Notes: generated from the sequence alone by a model not told the origin. DNA of 64,000 nucleotides from Prosthecobacter debontii (GCF_900167535.1 NZ_FUYE01000003.1:292414-356413); one strand, 5' to 3'; counted from the first letter of the stretch, positions 1 through 12,000 are shown. Made by a program: numbers and translations.

Positions 1-991
1 GGCCCGTCGAGGAATACGGGAAGCGGAAATTCATGCTCAGATGAATCCCCAGCAAACGGGCCGAGCCTCGTGCCAAATCGGTGTAACCTGAGAAATCACC
101 ATAGATCTGGAAAGCAAAAGCGACGATGCCCAGCAGTGCCCATGGCGCATTCGGCGTCGCCCCTGGATTGAAGACGTAGTTGGCGATCAGCGCGCAGTTA
201 TCCGCCACGAAGATCTTTTTGAAGCCACCGATGAGCAGCAGGCGCAGGCCAGCATGTAGATGCTCCCACTCCCACACCGCCGCCTTGGTAAACTGGGGCA
301 CAAATTTGGCGGGCCGCTCAATCGGTCCTGCGACAAGCTGCGGAAAAAAGGCGAGGTAGGCCCCAAAGGTGATCAAATCCGGCACCGGTTCCACCTTGCC
401 CTTATAAACGTCCACCGCATAAGCCACCGACTGAAAGGTGTAGAAGGAGATGGCGACCGGCAAAATGATGTTGGGCAGTGTCCAGCCCGGATCCATCCCC
501 ACCGAACCAAGCAACGCCACCAAGCTTTCCGCGAAAAAGCCGAAGTACTTGAAGAAGATCAGCACCACCATGTTGGTAATGATGCTGAGCCACATGAAGC
601 CGCGCCGGCGAGACTCCAGTGACCACGTCCAGATCCACTCATGGAGCGGCACGAACAGGAGAGGGAAAATTGCCGCTGCCGTTAAACTCGCCGCACTGAT
701 GCTGACATGATCCCTGCAGAAATACGAACAGCCCCCCAGCCAGATGAGCGGCAGCAGGGTAGTCACAATGATTTTTCCCCGGGCTTCACGCTGCCCGACC
801 ATCGAGCGGGTGCAGAAGAAATCGATCCCTGTCGAAGCCAAGAGCAGCGCCAGAAAACGCAGGTCCCACATCCCGTAGAAAAAGTAACTCGCCGCCAGGA
901 GCAGAGCCATCCGCCCGAGCCGAGGAAGCGGCCAGTAGAGAAGAACGATGAGCGGAAGAAAAAAGGCGTATTGCCAGGATGTAAACGACAT
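1..991 (-). CDS. MBOAT family O-acyltransferase (AlgI/DltB-like), 3' end cut by window
   Basis: The visible 330 codons have no stop and run off the left edge. The protein is very hydrophobic with many membrane helices. It contains the MBOAT hallmarks seen in Alg[20 protein letters not shown], then [13 protein letters not shown], then [15 protein letters not shown], ending in [10 protein letters not shown] at the edge. Family members move acyl groups (usually acetyl) across the membrane onto extracellular polysaccharides such as alginate or cellulose, or onto teichoic acid. The catalytic histidine region (RWH) would lie beyond the window. The ATG at 991 is chosen because it opens the frame with [13 protein letters not shown], typical of AlgI proteins, and lies 6 nt after the stop of the P-loop gene, which suggests co-transcription. 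Substrate cannot be inferred without the downstream genes. Confidence 0.92.
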   Translation of the reverse strand, partial: MSFTSWQYAFFLPLIVLLYWPLPRLGRMALLLAASYFFYGMWDLRFLALLLASTGIDFFCTRSMVGQREARGKIIVTTLLPLIWLGGCSYFCRDHVSISAASLTAAAIFPLLFVPLHEWIWTWSLESRRRGFMWLSIITNMVVLIFFKYFGFFAESLVALLGSVGMDPGWTLPNIILPVAISFYTFQSVAYAVDVYKGKVEPVPDLITFGAYLAFFPQLVAGPIERPAKFVPQFTKAAVWEWEHLHAGLRLLLIGGFKKIFVADNCALIANYVFNPGATPNAPWALLGIVAFAFQIYGDFSGYTDLARGSARLLGIHLSMNFRFPYSSTG

Positions 992-997
992 GGGGCA

Positions 998-1624
998 TCA
1001 ACTTGCCAACCAGCTTACAGCCAGACCACTCAGCGGAAGTGATGCCCAATTCAGCACCGACAACGCAGCCTGAGCGGACGGTTCCCATGCCAGCGGCGCG
1101 CGACCATGAGTCTCGACGAGGCACAAGTCAAAGACATGATCAGCCTCAATTTGAATGTCGTCGGACGAATGAACCGTGCGCAGGAATCGTGCCTCCCCCC
1201 CTTTTTCTCGGTTGATCAACCGCACACGCCGAACCTCCTCGGGACATCTGAGCCGGAGAATCACATCACAACGATCTAGGCGTTTGTGAGGGGAGACATT
1301 GACATAGATCACCAGTTTTTTCTTTCGCAGCCAATGCTCAAAAGGGGCGAGGTTGTCTCTTTCCAGGGATTTGCTTTTGATTCTCCGGGTAAAAATCCCC
1401 AAGAACGGCACCGCCAAAATGCTGTCATCCACCACGGCAATCTGACGTCTCGAAATACTGCCCAATCCTTCTTTACGGATTTTCTTACCCAGGGTGGATT
1501 TGCCACTGCCCGACTTTCCGGTGATGCAAAAAACGACTTGTTTTTGAGTCTTCATCAACTCCTTCAAGGTCCTTTCCAGAGTCTCCTGCCAGTTCTGAGG
1601 GGAAAGGGGGATCGAAGCAGCCAT
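998..1624 (-). CDS. P-loop kinase/ATPase-like protein of unknown function
   Basis: A 208-residue protein with a clear Walker A motif GKSGSGKST near residue 37, preceded by a beta strand (VVFCIT). This is the layout of small P-loop kinases (adenylate/shikimate/APS-kinase class). A DVILRLRCPEE strand-turn with RRVRLINREKGG follows, reminiscent of the lid and base-recognition segment of nucleotide kinases. I do not recognise the exact family. It lies immediately upstream of the MBOAT gene (6-nt gap), so it probably shares its transcript and might act in the same envelope-polysaccharide pathway; that is inference. The ATG at 1624 is preferred over a TTG at 1633. The C-terminal 40 residues are moderately hydrophobic but contain no clear membrane helix. 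Confidence 0.75.
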   Translation of the reverse strand: MAASIPLSPQNWQETLERTLKELMKTQKQVVFCITGKSGSGKSTLGKKIRKEGLGSISRRQIAVVDDSILAVPFLGIFTRRIKSKSLERDNLAPFEHWLRKKKLVIYVNVSPHKRLDRCDVILRLRCPEEVRRVRLINREKGGEARFLRTVHSSDDIQIEADHVFDLCLVETHGRAPLAWEPSAQAALSVLNWASLPLSGLAVSWLAS

Positions 1625-1792
1625 GCGAGTCAAAGGGATCTTACATTTTGCAAAGTGACAATTCTGTCGCCGATGGACCCGCGATCAAGTCTCAACATCA
1701 GGCAATTTGCCAGAATCGTCACCTAGCCGGGGTTTTCTACAACACACTTTTCATTCGCACCCGCCGTTGGACTGGCTATCCTCGCCACCCTT

Positions 1793-2908
1793 ATGCTCCA
1801 AGCTGGAATCGTCGGCCTGCCCAATGTGGGCAAATCCACCCTCTTCAACGCAGTCACCCGCACCCGCAAGGCGGAGGCTGCCAACTACCCTTTTTGCACC
1901 ATCGAGCCCAATCAGGGCGTTGTCGTCGTCCCCGATGAGCGCCTCGCGGTCCTCTCCAAGATGAGCGGCTCCCAGAAGCTGGTCCCGGCGGCCATTGAGT
2001 TCGTCGACATCGCAGGCTTGGTGAAAGGCGCAAGCCAGGGTGAAGGCCTCGGCAACAAGTTCCTCAGCCACATCCGTGAGGTGGACGCCATCGTTCACGT
2101 CGTCCGTTGTTTTGAAGGCGGCGACATCACCCACGTGGACGGCAGCGTCGATCCCATCCGCGACATTGAAGTCATCAACACCGAATTGATCCTGGCGGAC
2201 ATGGACAGCGTGACCAAGCGTAAGGCCCGCACGGATAAAGACGCCAAGCGCGGCATCAAGGAAGCGCAGGCCGAAAACGCACTTTGCGAAAAACTGCTGC
2301 CCCACCTGGACGCCATGAAACCCGCCGTCACGCTGGAGCTCAATGACGAAGAGAAGAAGCTTCTCAAAAGCTTCTTCCTTCTGAGTGGCAAGCCTTGCAT
2401 CTACGCCTGCAACGTTGCCGAAGACGAACTGGCCGAGGCTTCCAAGAATCCTGACAAGCATCCCCAGGTGTCCAAAGTGCGTGAGTATGTGAAGCACGCT
2501 CATGCCGCCAGCGCCACCGTCGTCAGCGCTGCCATTGAGTCTGAACTGAGCGAGCTACCTGAAGAAGATGCCAAGGCTTACCTCGCCGACCTCGGCGTAG
2601 AGGACAGCGGTGTAAACCTGCTGATCAAGAGCGCCTATTCCCTGCTCGGTCTTCAGACCTACCTGACCACAGGAGAAAAAGAAACCCGCGCCTGGACCAT
2701 CACCAAAGGCATGAAAGCCCCCCAAGCTGCTGGCGTCATTCACGGCGACTTCGAGCGTGGTTTCATCGCCGCTCAGATCGTCCACTTCGACGACCTCGTC
2801 GCCCTCGGCTCCGAAGCCAAAGCTCGTGAAGCGGGTAAGCTGCGCATCGAAGGCAAAGAATACGTCATGCGCGACGGCGATGTCGTCGAGTGGCGTTTCA
2901 ATGTGTAA
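1793..2908 (+). CDS. ychF: Redox-regulated ATPase YchF (Obg-family P-loop protein)
   Basis: The 371-residue protein starts [20 protein letters not shown], the G1/Walker A of YchF. It has the switch region [30 protein letters not shown] (G3), a coiled-coil insert around residues 130-200, YACNVAEDE (NxxE in place of NKxD, which explains ATP preference in this family) and a C-terminal TGS-like domain ending VEWRFNV. YchF is a near-universal cytosolic ATPase bound to ribosomes and linked to the oxidative stress response. Length and every motif match the family. It is transcribed alone, divergently from the P-loop/MBOAT pair, and is followed by a strong intrinsic terminator. Confidence 0.98.
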   Translation: MLQAGIVGLPNVGKSTLFNAVTRTRKAEAANYPFCTIEPNQGVVVVPDERLAVLSKMSGSQKLVPAAIEFVDIAGLVKGASQGEGLGNKFLSHIREVDAIVHVVRCFEGGDITHVDGSVDPIRDIEVINTELILADMDSVTKRKARTDKDAKRGIKEAQAENALCEKLLPHLDAMKPAVTLELNDEEKKLLKSFFLLSGKPCIYACNVAEDELAEASKNPDKHPQVSKVREYVKHAHAASATVVSAAIESELSELPEEDAKAYLADLGVEDSGVNLLIKSAYSLLGLQTYLTTGEKETRAWTITKGMKAPQAAGVIHGDFERGFIAAQIVHFDDLVALGSEAKAREAGKLRIEGKEYVMRDGDVVEWRFNV

Positions 2909-2928
2909 GCTGAATTGAATCCAATTTA

Positions 2929-2966
2929 GCCGACGTACGCTTTGATTGAGCGACGTCGGCTTTTTT
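2929..2966 (+). terminator. Rho-independent terminator of ychF
   Basis: Perfect 8-bp stem GCCGACGT (2929-2936) / ACGTCGGC (2953-2960) followed by six T residues, 20 nt after the ychF stop. On the other strand there is no T-run, so it mainly serves ychF. Confidence 0.9.
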
Positions 2967-2983
2967 GTTTACCCGGCAGCAGA

Positions 2984-3424
2984 TTACGGAAAATTCAGCA
3001 GGATCAGCGAAGCGGCCTTCTCATCAGAGGTTGAAAAGAGTGCATAGATCCGGGTGTGCCGATCGAAATCAAACAAATGAAACTCCTGGGAGCCATGGCT
3101 GGGAATCGTGTATTTGCTCTTGCCTGTGCCACACCAATCAAAGGAAGTATCGACCCAGCGCCCCCACTTGTACTCTTCAACATAAGTTGACGGCGAGGTG
3201 GCCTTGCTACCGTAATAATAGATCGGTTGGTCCATCCTGTTCGTGACCTTGGCGACCCTTTGGCCATCCGTCCCTTGAATCAACTGAACTGTTGGGAGTT
3301 GAGGGAGTGGTGGCTCTGCAGCTTCCTTCAGAAGTTTGCGCCAGCCCATGCTTGTGCCTGTCGAACAGCCGCTCACACAAAGGATGAAGAGAGGCAAGAT
3401 GCACGTTCCGAGGAGGCATTTCAT
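2984..3424 (-). CDS. Small hypothetical lipoprotein
   Basis: A 146-residue protein with a lipoprotein signal: MKCLLGTCILPLFILCVSGC, lipobox CVSGC with Cys20 as the acylated residue. The mature part is about 125 residues and rich in aromatic and polar residues (QPIYYYGSKA, YKWGRWVDTSFDWCGTG), probably a compact beta fold. The two remaining cysteines could be structural. I do not recognise the family. It is 25 nt downstream of the PVC-type cytochrome gene at 3450-5936 on the same strand and may be co-transcribed with it, which would place both in the periplasm/outer membrane. Confidence 0.8.
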   Translation of the reverse strand: MKCLLGTCILPLFILCVSGCSTGTSMGWRKLLKEAAEPPLPQLPTVQLIQGTDGQRVAKVTNRMDQPIYYYGSKATSPSTYVEEYKWGRWVDTSFDWCGTGKSKYTIPSHGSQEFHLFDFDRHTRIYALFSTSDEKAASLILLNFP

Positions 3425-3449
3425 GATGGAATCTCAAGCTTGGAAAAGT

Positions 3450-5936
3450 CTACTTCGTGCGGAAATAAGGGTGCTTAGGATCGCCCTTGCTCAGTAGATA
3501 GGCCAAGAGATCGAGAATGTCGTCCTCTTGGAGCATGTTGACGAGTCCTGCAGGCATCATGGAGACCTTACTCGGCTCGATGCTGGCGATGTCACTGCGC
3601 TTGATGCTCTGGATCGCATTGGGGTCCAGCATGTTGATGTTCACCATCAGCGTGTCCTCTTTCAGGTTCATGATGCGGCCCACGATGAGTTTGCCATCCT
3701 TCATCTTGAAATCCATGCTGCCATACTGGTCGCTGATTTCCTTGCTCGGTTCGATGATGGATTCCAGCAGGTCTTTCGGACCGAATTTACCGGAAACACT
3801 GGTGAGATCTGGGCCGACAGCACCACCTTCGAAATTGAAACGATGGCATCCGAAACAACCCACAGCGCCAAAGCTATTGCGGCCGTTTTCAAAGTTACGA
3901 CCACCTTCCAGGCCGACGTGCAAGACTTTCTCTAGATCGGCCACGGTCCAGTTTTTGACATAGCCTAACTGCTTGGCTCCAAAGGTCGGCGCTTTAGCTT
4001 CGGGCTTGGCCTCCAAGATTGCTTGAAGCACCAGCTTTTCCGCATCCGTCAGGCCTGCAAGGCTATCCCGTTTGATGTCTTCAATGAACAGGCCAAAACT
4101 GGCTCCCCCTGTATAAGTGGCTGCTCGTTGGAACCACTTGAAGAACTGCTCACGCAGCTCCGGGGTCCAACCAGCCTTAGCAAGGCGCAGGCTTTTGGCA
4201 TAACCGATCTGCTCTTCTTGTGAAGGAGCCCCATTGACGAGGGGCACCGTTTTCGCCACCACACCTTCGTCACCCAGATAAACCAACATCTCACAGAGAT
4301 CCTGACTGAAGCCGACATCCTTATGCGGGAACAATGGCGCAAAGCGAGCGATCGTGCTCTTCTTCTGCTCTGCCGTAGGCTCGCCCAAACGAAGAAAGGC
4401 AAGCGTGTAGTTACGCAGCAAAGTGATCTGGCTCAGAAGGTCCAACCCTTCGAGAGAAATCTGATCCAGGGCCGCGATCACGGCGGATTGGTCTTCCTTA
4501 GCGCCATGACGGATCAGCGCCATCAAGGCTGTCAGAGCTGCACGTGGCTCTTTTTCGCCTAACGCTTTGTCTTTCCACGAAGCCACAGGCTGATGCTCGA
4601 TGGCGATACGGGCGGCATTGCGAATGAGACGATCCGCATGACCGAGATGAGGCCATGCTACAGCCACGGCCTTCTCATTGGCTGCACCGTGGTAAGCTTC
4701 TAAGCTGCGACGCAGATCATGCAGCTTTTTGACCTCGCCCTCCAGAGGTTGGGGCGCGGGAGCCGTGGATTCACTGCCGGTGTAGGTCACGCGATACAAG
4801 CCCGATTGGGTTTTACGACCTCCAATCGCGAAGTACATGGCTCCATCTTGGGGATTGATCACCAAGTCGGTAAGAGGCAGTGGCTGGGCACTCAGAAACT
4901 CTTCGAAGTCGGCGCTATAGCCTGCCCCGTCAGGCTTCAGATGCACGGCATACATTTTGCCATAGCTCCAGTCATTGATGAAAAAAGCCTCCTGATACTT
5001 GGCCGGGAACTTAGCACCATAACCAAATTTAGTTCCTGTCGGTGACCCTGGGCCAATGTCTTTGACGGGAGGCACGCTGTCTTCCCAGCGCACAGGCCAT
5101 TTGGCCGAACCATTGCGCCAGCCAAATTCACTACCACTCAAGACCTGACAGACACGCGTGGGGCGATACCAAGGCAGGCTCATGTCCCACTCCATGTCGG
5201 CATCATAGGTGAACAGATCGCCTTCACGATTGAAGTCAGCCCCATACTCATTGCGGAATCCCGTGGTGATCAGCTCCCATTGCTTGCCATCCAAACTGAC
5301 TTTGGCCACCCATCCACGTGGGGCCTGAGCGTCCTTCATGAAACCACGCCCATAAATGCGTGGCAGCAAAATATCTTCCTGCCAGACTGCGGGCACACGG
5401 TTCTGGGTGAACTCCGTCAGAGGCGTCTGGTTTCCGACTACGACATACACGCTCTCACCATCAGGCCCTGCGACGACGTAGTGAGGTCCATGCTCACCAG
5501 CACGCTCGGTGTAGCCACGCAGCAGTTCCACCTTGTCGAATTGATCATCGCCATTTGTGTCGCTGACTTTGTAAAGGCCGCGCCCTTGATATTCGTCGCC
5601 ATTCACCTGGAGATAAATCGCGCCCTTCACGAAGGCCATCCCTTGAGCTGCACCGATGGCCAGATCCATCTTCTCGATCTTCGTTTCCGAAGGGCTGCCA
5701 TTGAGTACTGGAGGGGTGATGCGATACAGCGGCCCGTATTGGTCCGAGGCGAGCAGGCGGCCTTTATCATCCAGGCACATGCTGACCCAGGAGCCCTGCT
5801 CGGTTTTGGGCACGGTGTAGAGCAGCTCCACCTTGAAATCCTTTTTGATTTTGATCTGGTCCACCGGCGTTGCGGCTTCATCCGCGAGCAAGGCGGTGGA
5901 TGCGAAGACAAGAGACAGAAGATAACGGACTTTCAT
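3450..5936 (-). CDS. Secreted PVC-type c-type cytochrome: beta-propeller dehydrogenase-like, HEAT, heme-binding domain
   Basis: 828 residues from the ATG at 5936, which gives a clean signal peptide (MKVRYLLSLVFASTALLADE); the longer frame to 6035 has no such N-terminus. Residues about 20-390 form a glucose/sorbosone-dehydrogenase-like beta-propeller (SMCLDDKGRLLASDQYGPLY, NPQDGAMYFAIGGR). Residues 400-640 look like alpha-helical HEAT-type repeats. A C-terminal domain carries one CxxCH heme site (CFGCH near residue 695) followed by GGAVGPDLTSVSGKFGPKDL and IIEPSKEISDQYGSM, the diagnostic block of the 'putative heme-binding domain' proteins abundant in Planctomycetes and Verrucomicrobia. Such proteins are thought to oxidise sugars in the periplasm; substrate and electron acceptor are unknown. 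Confidence 0.93.
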   Translation of the reverse strand: MKVRYLLSLVFASTALLADEAATPVDQIKIKKDFKVELLYTVPKTEQGSWVSMCLDDKGRLLASDQYGPLYRITPPVLNGSPSETKIEKMDLAIGAAQGMAFVKGAIYLQVNGDEYQGRGLYKVSDTNGDDQFDKVELLRGYTERAGEHGPHYVVAGPDGESVYVVVGNQTPLTEFTQNRVPAVWQEDILLPRIYGRGFMKDAQAPRGWVAKVSLDGKQWELITTGFRNEYGADFNREGDLFTYDADMEWDMSLPWYRPTRVCQVLSGSEFGWRNGSAKWPVRWEDSVPPVKDIGPGSPTGTKFGYGAKFPAKYQEAFFINDWSYGKMYAVHLKPDGAGYSADFEEFLSAQPLPLTDLVINPQDGAMYFAIGGRKTQSGLYRVTYTGSESTAPAPQPLEGEVKKLHDLRRSLEAYHGAANEKAVAVAWPHLGHADRLIRNAARIAIEHQPVASWKDKALGEKEPRAALTALMALIRHGAKEDQSAVIAALDQISLEGLDLLSQITLLRNYTLAFLRLGEPTAEQKKSTIARFAPLFPHKDVGFSQDLCEMLVYLGDEGVVAKTVPLVNGAPSQEEQIGYAKSLRLAKAGWTPELREQFFKWFQRAATYTGGASFGLFIEDIKRDSLAGLTDAEKLVLQAILEAKPEAKAPTFGAKQLGYVKNWTVADLEKVLHVGLEGGRNFENGRNSFGAVGCFGCHRFNFEGGAVGPDLTSVSGKFGPKDLLESIIEPSKEISDQYGSMDFKMKDGKLIVGRIMNLKEDTLMVNINMLDPNAIQSIKRSDIASIEPSKVSMMPAGLVNMLQEDDILDLLAYLLSKGDPKHPYFRTK

Positions 5937-6014
5937 GACGGGTGGTTGGGACGGAACGCGGTTCGAGAAAACCGAGCAGGCACAATCAAACGTCAGATTG
6001 ACGGCAGATAAAAC

Positions 6015-6044
6015 AAAAAAGGCCGCCGGAATCATCCGGCGGCC
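6015..6044 (-). terminator. Rho-independent terminator of the 3246-residue gene
   Basis: Read on the minus strand, a perfect 10-bp stem GGCCGCCGGA (6035-6044) / TCCGGCGGCC (6021-6030) with a 4-nt loop is followed by six T residues (6015-6020). It lies 27 nt after the stop at 6072 and separates that gene from the cytochrome gene downstream. Confidence 0.93.
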
Positions 6045-6071
6045 CTGAATGGATCAATCTGGACCTGATTC

Positions 6072-9000
6072 TTACTGTTCCAAGATCAGTGCCGCCGTGC
6101 GGAAAGCCTTTTTAGCTCCTGCCACAGGCACTTTGATCAAACCTGCGCCCACTGTCTCTTCAAAGGACTCGTCCTGAAGAAGAACTCCTGTGGTGGCTGC
6201 CTTACCAGCGAGATTTTCCTCCCCCGCAGGAAGACTGAACGTGCCGGTGAAGCCGCCGTCGGCTTTGGCGACGGAACCGGTCCATGAGACAGGCGCGGTG
6301 GTAGTGGCCGTGAGCTTGAACTTGCTGTCCAAGGTGAATTGGGTCGGCAGCACCGGCGAGTCATTCGGTGCGGCATTGGAGAGACCGGAACCAAAGATTT
6401 CCACTTCCATTAGGCTATTCGTGAGACCCAGGCTTGTGGCGAGTTCGGTGGCGGTCCTGGTCGGCGCAAAGCGGCTCACCTTAGCGGTCACCTCCAGTGG
6501 TTCGGCAAACCCGGCGGGGTAGCTCAGTTCCTTGCTATCGGCGGCTTTGAACCACTCCAGACCTTCGGGCAAACGTTGAGGCAGGTTCAGCGGCTGGCCG
6601 AGATTACCCAGGGTGACCACACCTCCGATGTAGGAAGCTTTGTTCTTGTAAGGCTGAGCCCACAGGAGAGCTTGACCGGTCGCGGAGAGATTCACACTGA
6701 GGGTCACACTCTGGGCATCTCCTAAGAGCCCTTTCACTTTGATGACTCCGGTCTTGCTGACGCTGCCCTTCGCCCAACCGATGCCAGCGGGGTAGGCGAT
6801 GCCATCCTGCTCACCTGCATCGAAGGCTGTGACGATCTTCTGTGCCACCGGCGGATTCGCGTTCTTAGCCGTCAGGCGGAAACCGCGCTGGGTGCCTGTG
6901 ACTGCACCGGCCTCATAAGAACCGCTGGTCAGCGGTGACTGCGTATCGATCTCCACCGTGGCGGTCAGCGCAGGCACGTTCTTCGCGGCCTTGAAGGTCA
7001 GCTCCACCTCAGCGGTGGAAGAGCCTTGAGTCAGCGCAAAACTACCCTTGGTCGAACGACGTGTCGTGCCTGCATACTCCAGAGCGGCCGAGTAGCTGCC
7101 CGCACCGGAGACCGTCATGCGCAGCAATCCTTGTGGCTGACCCTCTTCCGTTTCCAGAAGGGATTCATAACCACCCAGAAGCACCGCTGGGAAGGCCAGC
7201 ACGTTCAGGGTCAATGCGTCCGAACCAACGATTACCTTGCCATCCTTCTCCATGAACTGCAGCGCATAGCTGCCGGGAGCACCGGTCACCTTGCCTGTAA
7301 TGGTGTTGTTCGTCGCATTGAAAACAAGGCCGCCAGGGAGCTTCCCGACCAGAGCAAGAACGTGATCTTCATCTTCCAGCAAGCTGCTGAGATTCATGCT
7401 GACCACATCACCGACGCGCAGCATCGCCGCGGGGTGAGTGCCGAATGCGATTTCATCCGCATCGGAGATACCATCTCCATCCGTGTCGCTGGCATTTGGG
7501 TTGGTGCCTGCGGCCAATTCATCATTGTCCGAGATACCATCGCCATCGCTGTCCTGAGCCACTTCAAACGGAACCACTGTATCCATGCGGAAGTTCAGGT
7601 TCTGAATGCGGAAGTCACCGAAAGCCGGGGTATCGGCCAAGTTATAAGCCGTGGCCGGAGTGGCATGACGGCTGGTGAGGTAATCCGCCAAGGTCTTTTG
7701 CTCGCCCAAAGCATTGGCCGGAAGCTGTGGAGTGACGGTAAAGTCGAGTTCTTCATTGGCAATGATCGGACCGAGAGAACCGTCTTCCAGCAGGTAGCGG
7801 AAGTTGCTGCCATTGGCCTTCATCGGATAACCGTCGCCATTGTTGGCCAGGAAGTTCAGCGTCACCATCTGGATGACCGCCGGAGCCGATGGGTTGTAAG
7901 TGCCGTTCTTGTAGAGAGTCACCTTGATCTTGTTGCTCTCATCAATCAGGGCGATGGAAACCACTCGGCTATTGGCGGGCAGATCGGGATCCCAAGCGAA
8001 AGCCACACCCCCCACTTGTGGGAAACGTCCTTGGTTAGGCCAAAGAGCCACACCATGCTCCAGAATGGCCTTCAGACCCTGAGGAGTCGTTTCGAAGGTC
8101 ATCAGACGGTTGTTGAAGCGCAGTGCGTTTTCAATATCGAGCTGCGAGATACCCCCTTCAGCCTTGCCGACTGCTGGGTTAGCCGGAGGAGGCAACTTCA
8201 CCGAGCTACCGCCAGCACTGGACACCGCTCCGATCTGGGCACGAATGCCGCCGCCGTTCTTCAGGGAGACGATCGGGATCGCGCTATCAATACGGTCACG
8301 CAGCAAGACGGCATTGGCATCAGCCGACATGCTCCCGAAGTTGGTTTCCTCGCTGCGCACAAAGTTACGCTCACCTTCCAGATACACGTTGGTGTAGCCA
8401 TAGACCATGCCGTCTTTGGCATTGATCACCGCCTGCACCGCATCGGTGATGGCTTTGACCGCAGCGCCCTTGGTGCCAGAGGCGAAAGCTGTCGTGCTGA
8501 GATCATCCTCACTCACGTTCCAAGCAGCGGCCACATTGGCAGCGGTGGAGGCATAAGCGCCGTTGGTTCCTACACGATCGGTCACGCTCTCTAGGATGAT
8601 TTCACCATTCTCATCGAACTCCACGCCCAAGCGCCCCAGATAGGTGAACTCGTTGTCGGTATTCACGATCAACGTGGTCTTAGTATCGGTGCCTGCGGTG
8701 ATGATCGGGTAAGTGTCTGCAAAGTTGGCCGAATGTCCTGGGAAGGCCACCGCCACATCATCCGCGTCGCCGAGACGTGTGTTGGAACCAGCGGCCAGAA
8801 TGATGTCCACGCCATGGAGTTTGGTCGCCAGACTGCGCTCGTTGGAGAGCTGCTGCAGGTGAGAAAGCAGGATGATTTTGTTCACCCCTTCCGCGATCAG
8901 TTCATTCACATAAGGCTGAACCTGATTGGCCAACAGATCTATGTTGTCCGTTTCACCATTGGCTCCGGTGCCAGTCGGGAAACCTTTCACTTCGGTGCCA

Positions 9001-12000
9001 CTCGGGGACGAGATGCTCTCGATCAGCTGAGTGGTCACACCCACGATACCGATCTTCTCGCCGCCTTTGACAATCACCGCCGTGGGGACAATGCGCCCGT
9101 TGCTCAGTTCAGCTTCAGGAATCAGGCTTGTGGTGCCATCCAGAGGGATATCGGTGAAGCGTGCATTGGCCGCACTGTCACCCGAGAAATCCAGGTTTAA
9201 CGAAATATGTGGGAACAAAGCTCCACCCCACGCTCCCGCAGGTGCAATGGCTCCCGTGAAGACCGCCGTGCCGAGGTCCCACTCATGGTTACCGATGGCC
9301 GAAGCTTCAACACCGATGAAGTTATGAATGGCGATATCGGGGCGGGCAAAGGCGGTGGAGCCGATGCCTGGCACGTTGTTCAAGGAGGGATCGGTGCCTG
9401 CATTGAGGAAGGGGCTTGGGATAAAGTTATCACCACCGGCCAGGATCAGGGTATTGTCATACTGATCATCAAAAGCATCCACGAGAGCTGCCAAATGAGG
9501 TGCGGTTTCAGCGGCCAATAAGCCGGCTTCTGCATCCGCCAAGTGCAAGACCTGAAGGGTGAAGTTCGCCGACTGCACACTGAAGAAGGTCAACGTATTG
9601 CTGGACTCGTTGGTGACCGCGATCATCGGAATCCCGTTGGGGGATTTGGCAGCAGGGATGAATTGAATCCCCTCAGGGTTCAGATCATCTGGGAAGCTCA
9701 CCAATCCAGCACGAGTCACGCTGGCAGGATTGGTCACGTCATAGATGATGATCGTGCGATGACGTTCAAGGCCCACAAAGGCGTAGGTGCGGCCATCGAT
9801 GACACCGATCTCGATGCCTTCCGGTTCTGGGCCTTTGTTGTCACTACGTGCATCGTCGAACTGCGGAGCACCGATCGCGGCCATGGTGGTTTCGATGTCA
9901 TCTCCACTGTCATAGATCATGTTGCCTTCGGCATCCAAGATGGAGAAGGAACGAGCTCCATACATGAGAATGCGATCCACATCACCGTCATTGTCCGTGT
10001 CGCCACGCAATCCGGGAGAATTGGAGACCGTCAGACGGCCCATCTTGGCAGTGTTTTTCAACTCAGCGGCATTTGGAAACACGGTCGGATCAAGCACATA
10101 ACCCGCATTGCCTACCGTCGTCGTCTCGGTCGGACTGGTCAGGAAGTCATTGCGGTCATCGCCTTCGTTCGCGATCACATAGTAGGTTTGGCCACCCGCC
10201 TTGAAGGAGGAGATGCTATCCGGCATGTAGAGACCGAAAACAGGGTTCCCCGTCGTGAGATTGATCAGATTGCTGGAGCTGGGTCCGTCCCGATCACTGA
10301 AGTCGGCCAACAGGGTGGAGAAATCCTTCTCACCCAAGGGCAGAACGTCTGTGAAGGTCGCCGTTGCGATATCCAAAATGGCCACAGCATTGGCCTCTTG
10401 AAGAGTCACCATGGCCTTGGTACTATCGGGAGAAACCGCAACATATTCAGGCTCGAAGTCCAGAGAAGGCAGACGCAACACGCTCGATTCTTCAAAGATG
10501 CGCACCCCAGCGGCCTTCAACGCGGCGGCTTGGGCATCGAAAGCCGTGAAGTCCGCTGTCGCCACCGTCGGGGCTTCGAAGCCTGCGGAGACATCGATGA
10601 TGCTCACGGTGCCTGGGTTTGGATCCGTGCCACCGAGTTGATATTCACCTTCATCAGCCGTCAGCACCTTGCGACCATCGGGGCTGAAAGTGACCTGGTC
10701 TGGCAGATACCCTACCTGCACTTTGCTGATGAAGGAGCTGTCCGCGGCATTCAGGAACACCACATGACCACGCTGAGTTTTATCCGCATTGGGGACGGCG
10801 ACCGCCACAATGCCGTTGAAGACATCCACGCTGGTTACATCCGAGGAATTCAAGCTGACCGGAGCATCCGTGAAAGTGAGGGTCTCAAGCAAATGAGGAA
10901 CGGCCGGATTCGTGATGTCCACCACCTGAAGCCCAGAACTCGAGGTCACAAAGACACGCTTGCTGGCCGCATCGTAAGCCGAGATTTCAGCACCCGCTAA
11001 ATGGAGCGTGGAAACACGAGCTAACTTCAGCGGGCCTTGGGTCACGGTCGGCGAAGGAGGTGCCACGGTGCGACCAGGAGAACCCAGATCCGTGCCGACA
11101 GCTGCCTGGAAGCTTCCATAATTGCTGCCCGTGGCTGCTGTGTAGCGAGGGCTCTCTGTGCCAGACGTGGGCACCCAGATCAGCGCCACTGAATCAGCCG
11201 AACCACCTGCCGAAGGACCGGCATGGCCACCCACGGAAGCATTACCATCTTCACGCGTGAACCCGCTGGCAGCATAGCTGAAGAAGAACAACTCATTGCC
11301 ACCGCTTTCGAATAGGGAAACACCGTCGTTTTGGCCGAGACCAGGAGCGCCAATGGTTTGGAACACCTTCACAGTCTCATCCAGCCCCCACCAAGCACGG
11401 AAGGCCGTCGGAGAAGCCGTCGTGAAGATGACCGATTCACCAGCATCAATGGTGGAACCGCCAGGCAGCACATAAGAAGCTGCAGTTGCAGCGGAGCGAC
11501 CACTGTCATGCCAGCCGTAACCCGCAAGATCCACAGCTTCAGTGCCGAAGTTGGTCAGCTCCCAGTAATCGCTCACATCACCAGGGGTTGTTTCCGATTG
11601 GTTAGACTGAATTTCCGTCAGCACCAGTTTGGTGGTGATAACATCGCCATCGTCAGTGACGGTCACGGTATCGATACCCGAGGACAGGTCCGCTGCAGCA
11701 GCCGTGAGGGTCACCCCTTTGTCGCCATCGGGGAAGCTGTCATTGACCGCGCTCACCTCAAAGGTGGCGGAGCTTTCACCTGCGAGGATGGTCACCGTGG
11801 CCGGGACCGTCGCTTCGGTAAGATCGCTGGAGGACAAGTTCACTACCAACTCAGCCGTGGTGCTACCGGTGCGCGTTACCGTCCCTGTGGCCGCAGGGTT
11901 AGCGGCGCTTTCGGAAAAGGTGTCTGGAGCGATGACCAAGGTCAACTCATCCGTCGGAGCGGAGCTCAAACCGGTATTGCCAGGGGAACCGATATCCGCC

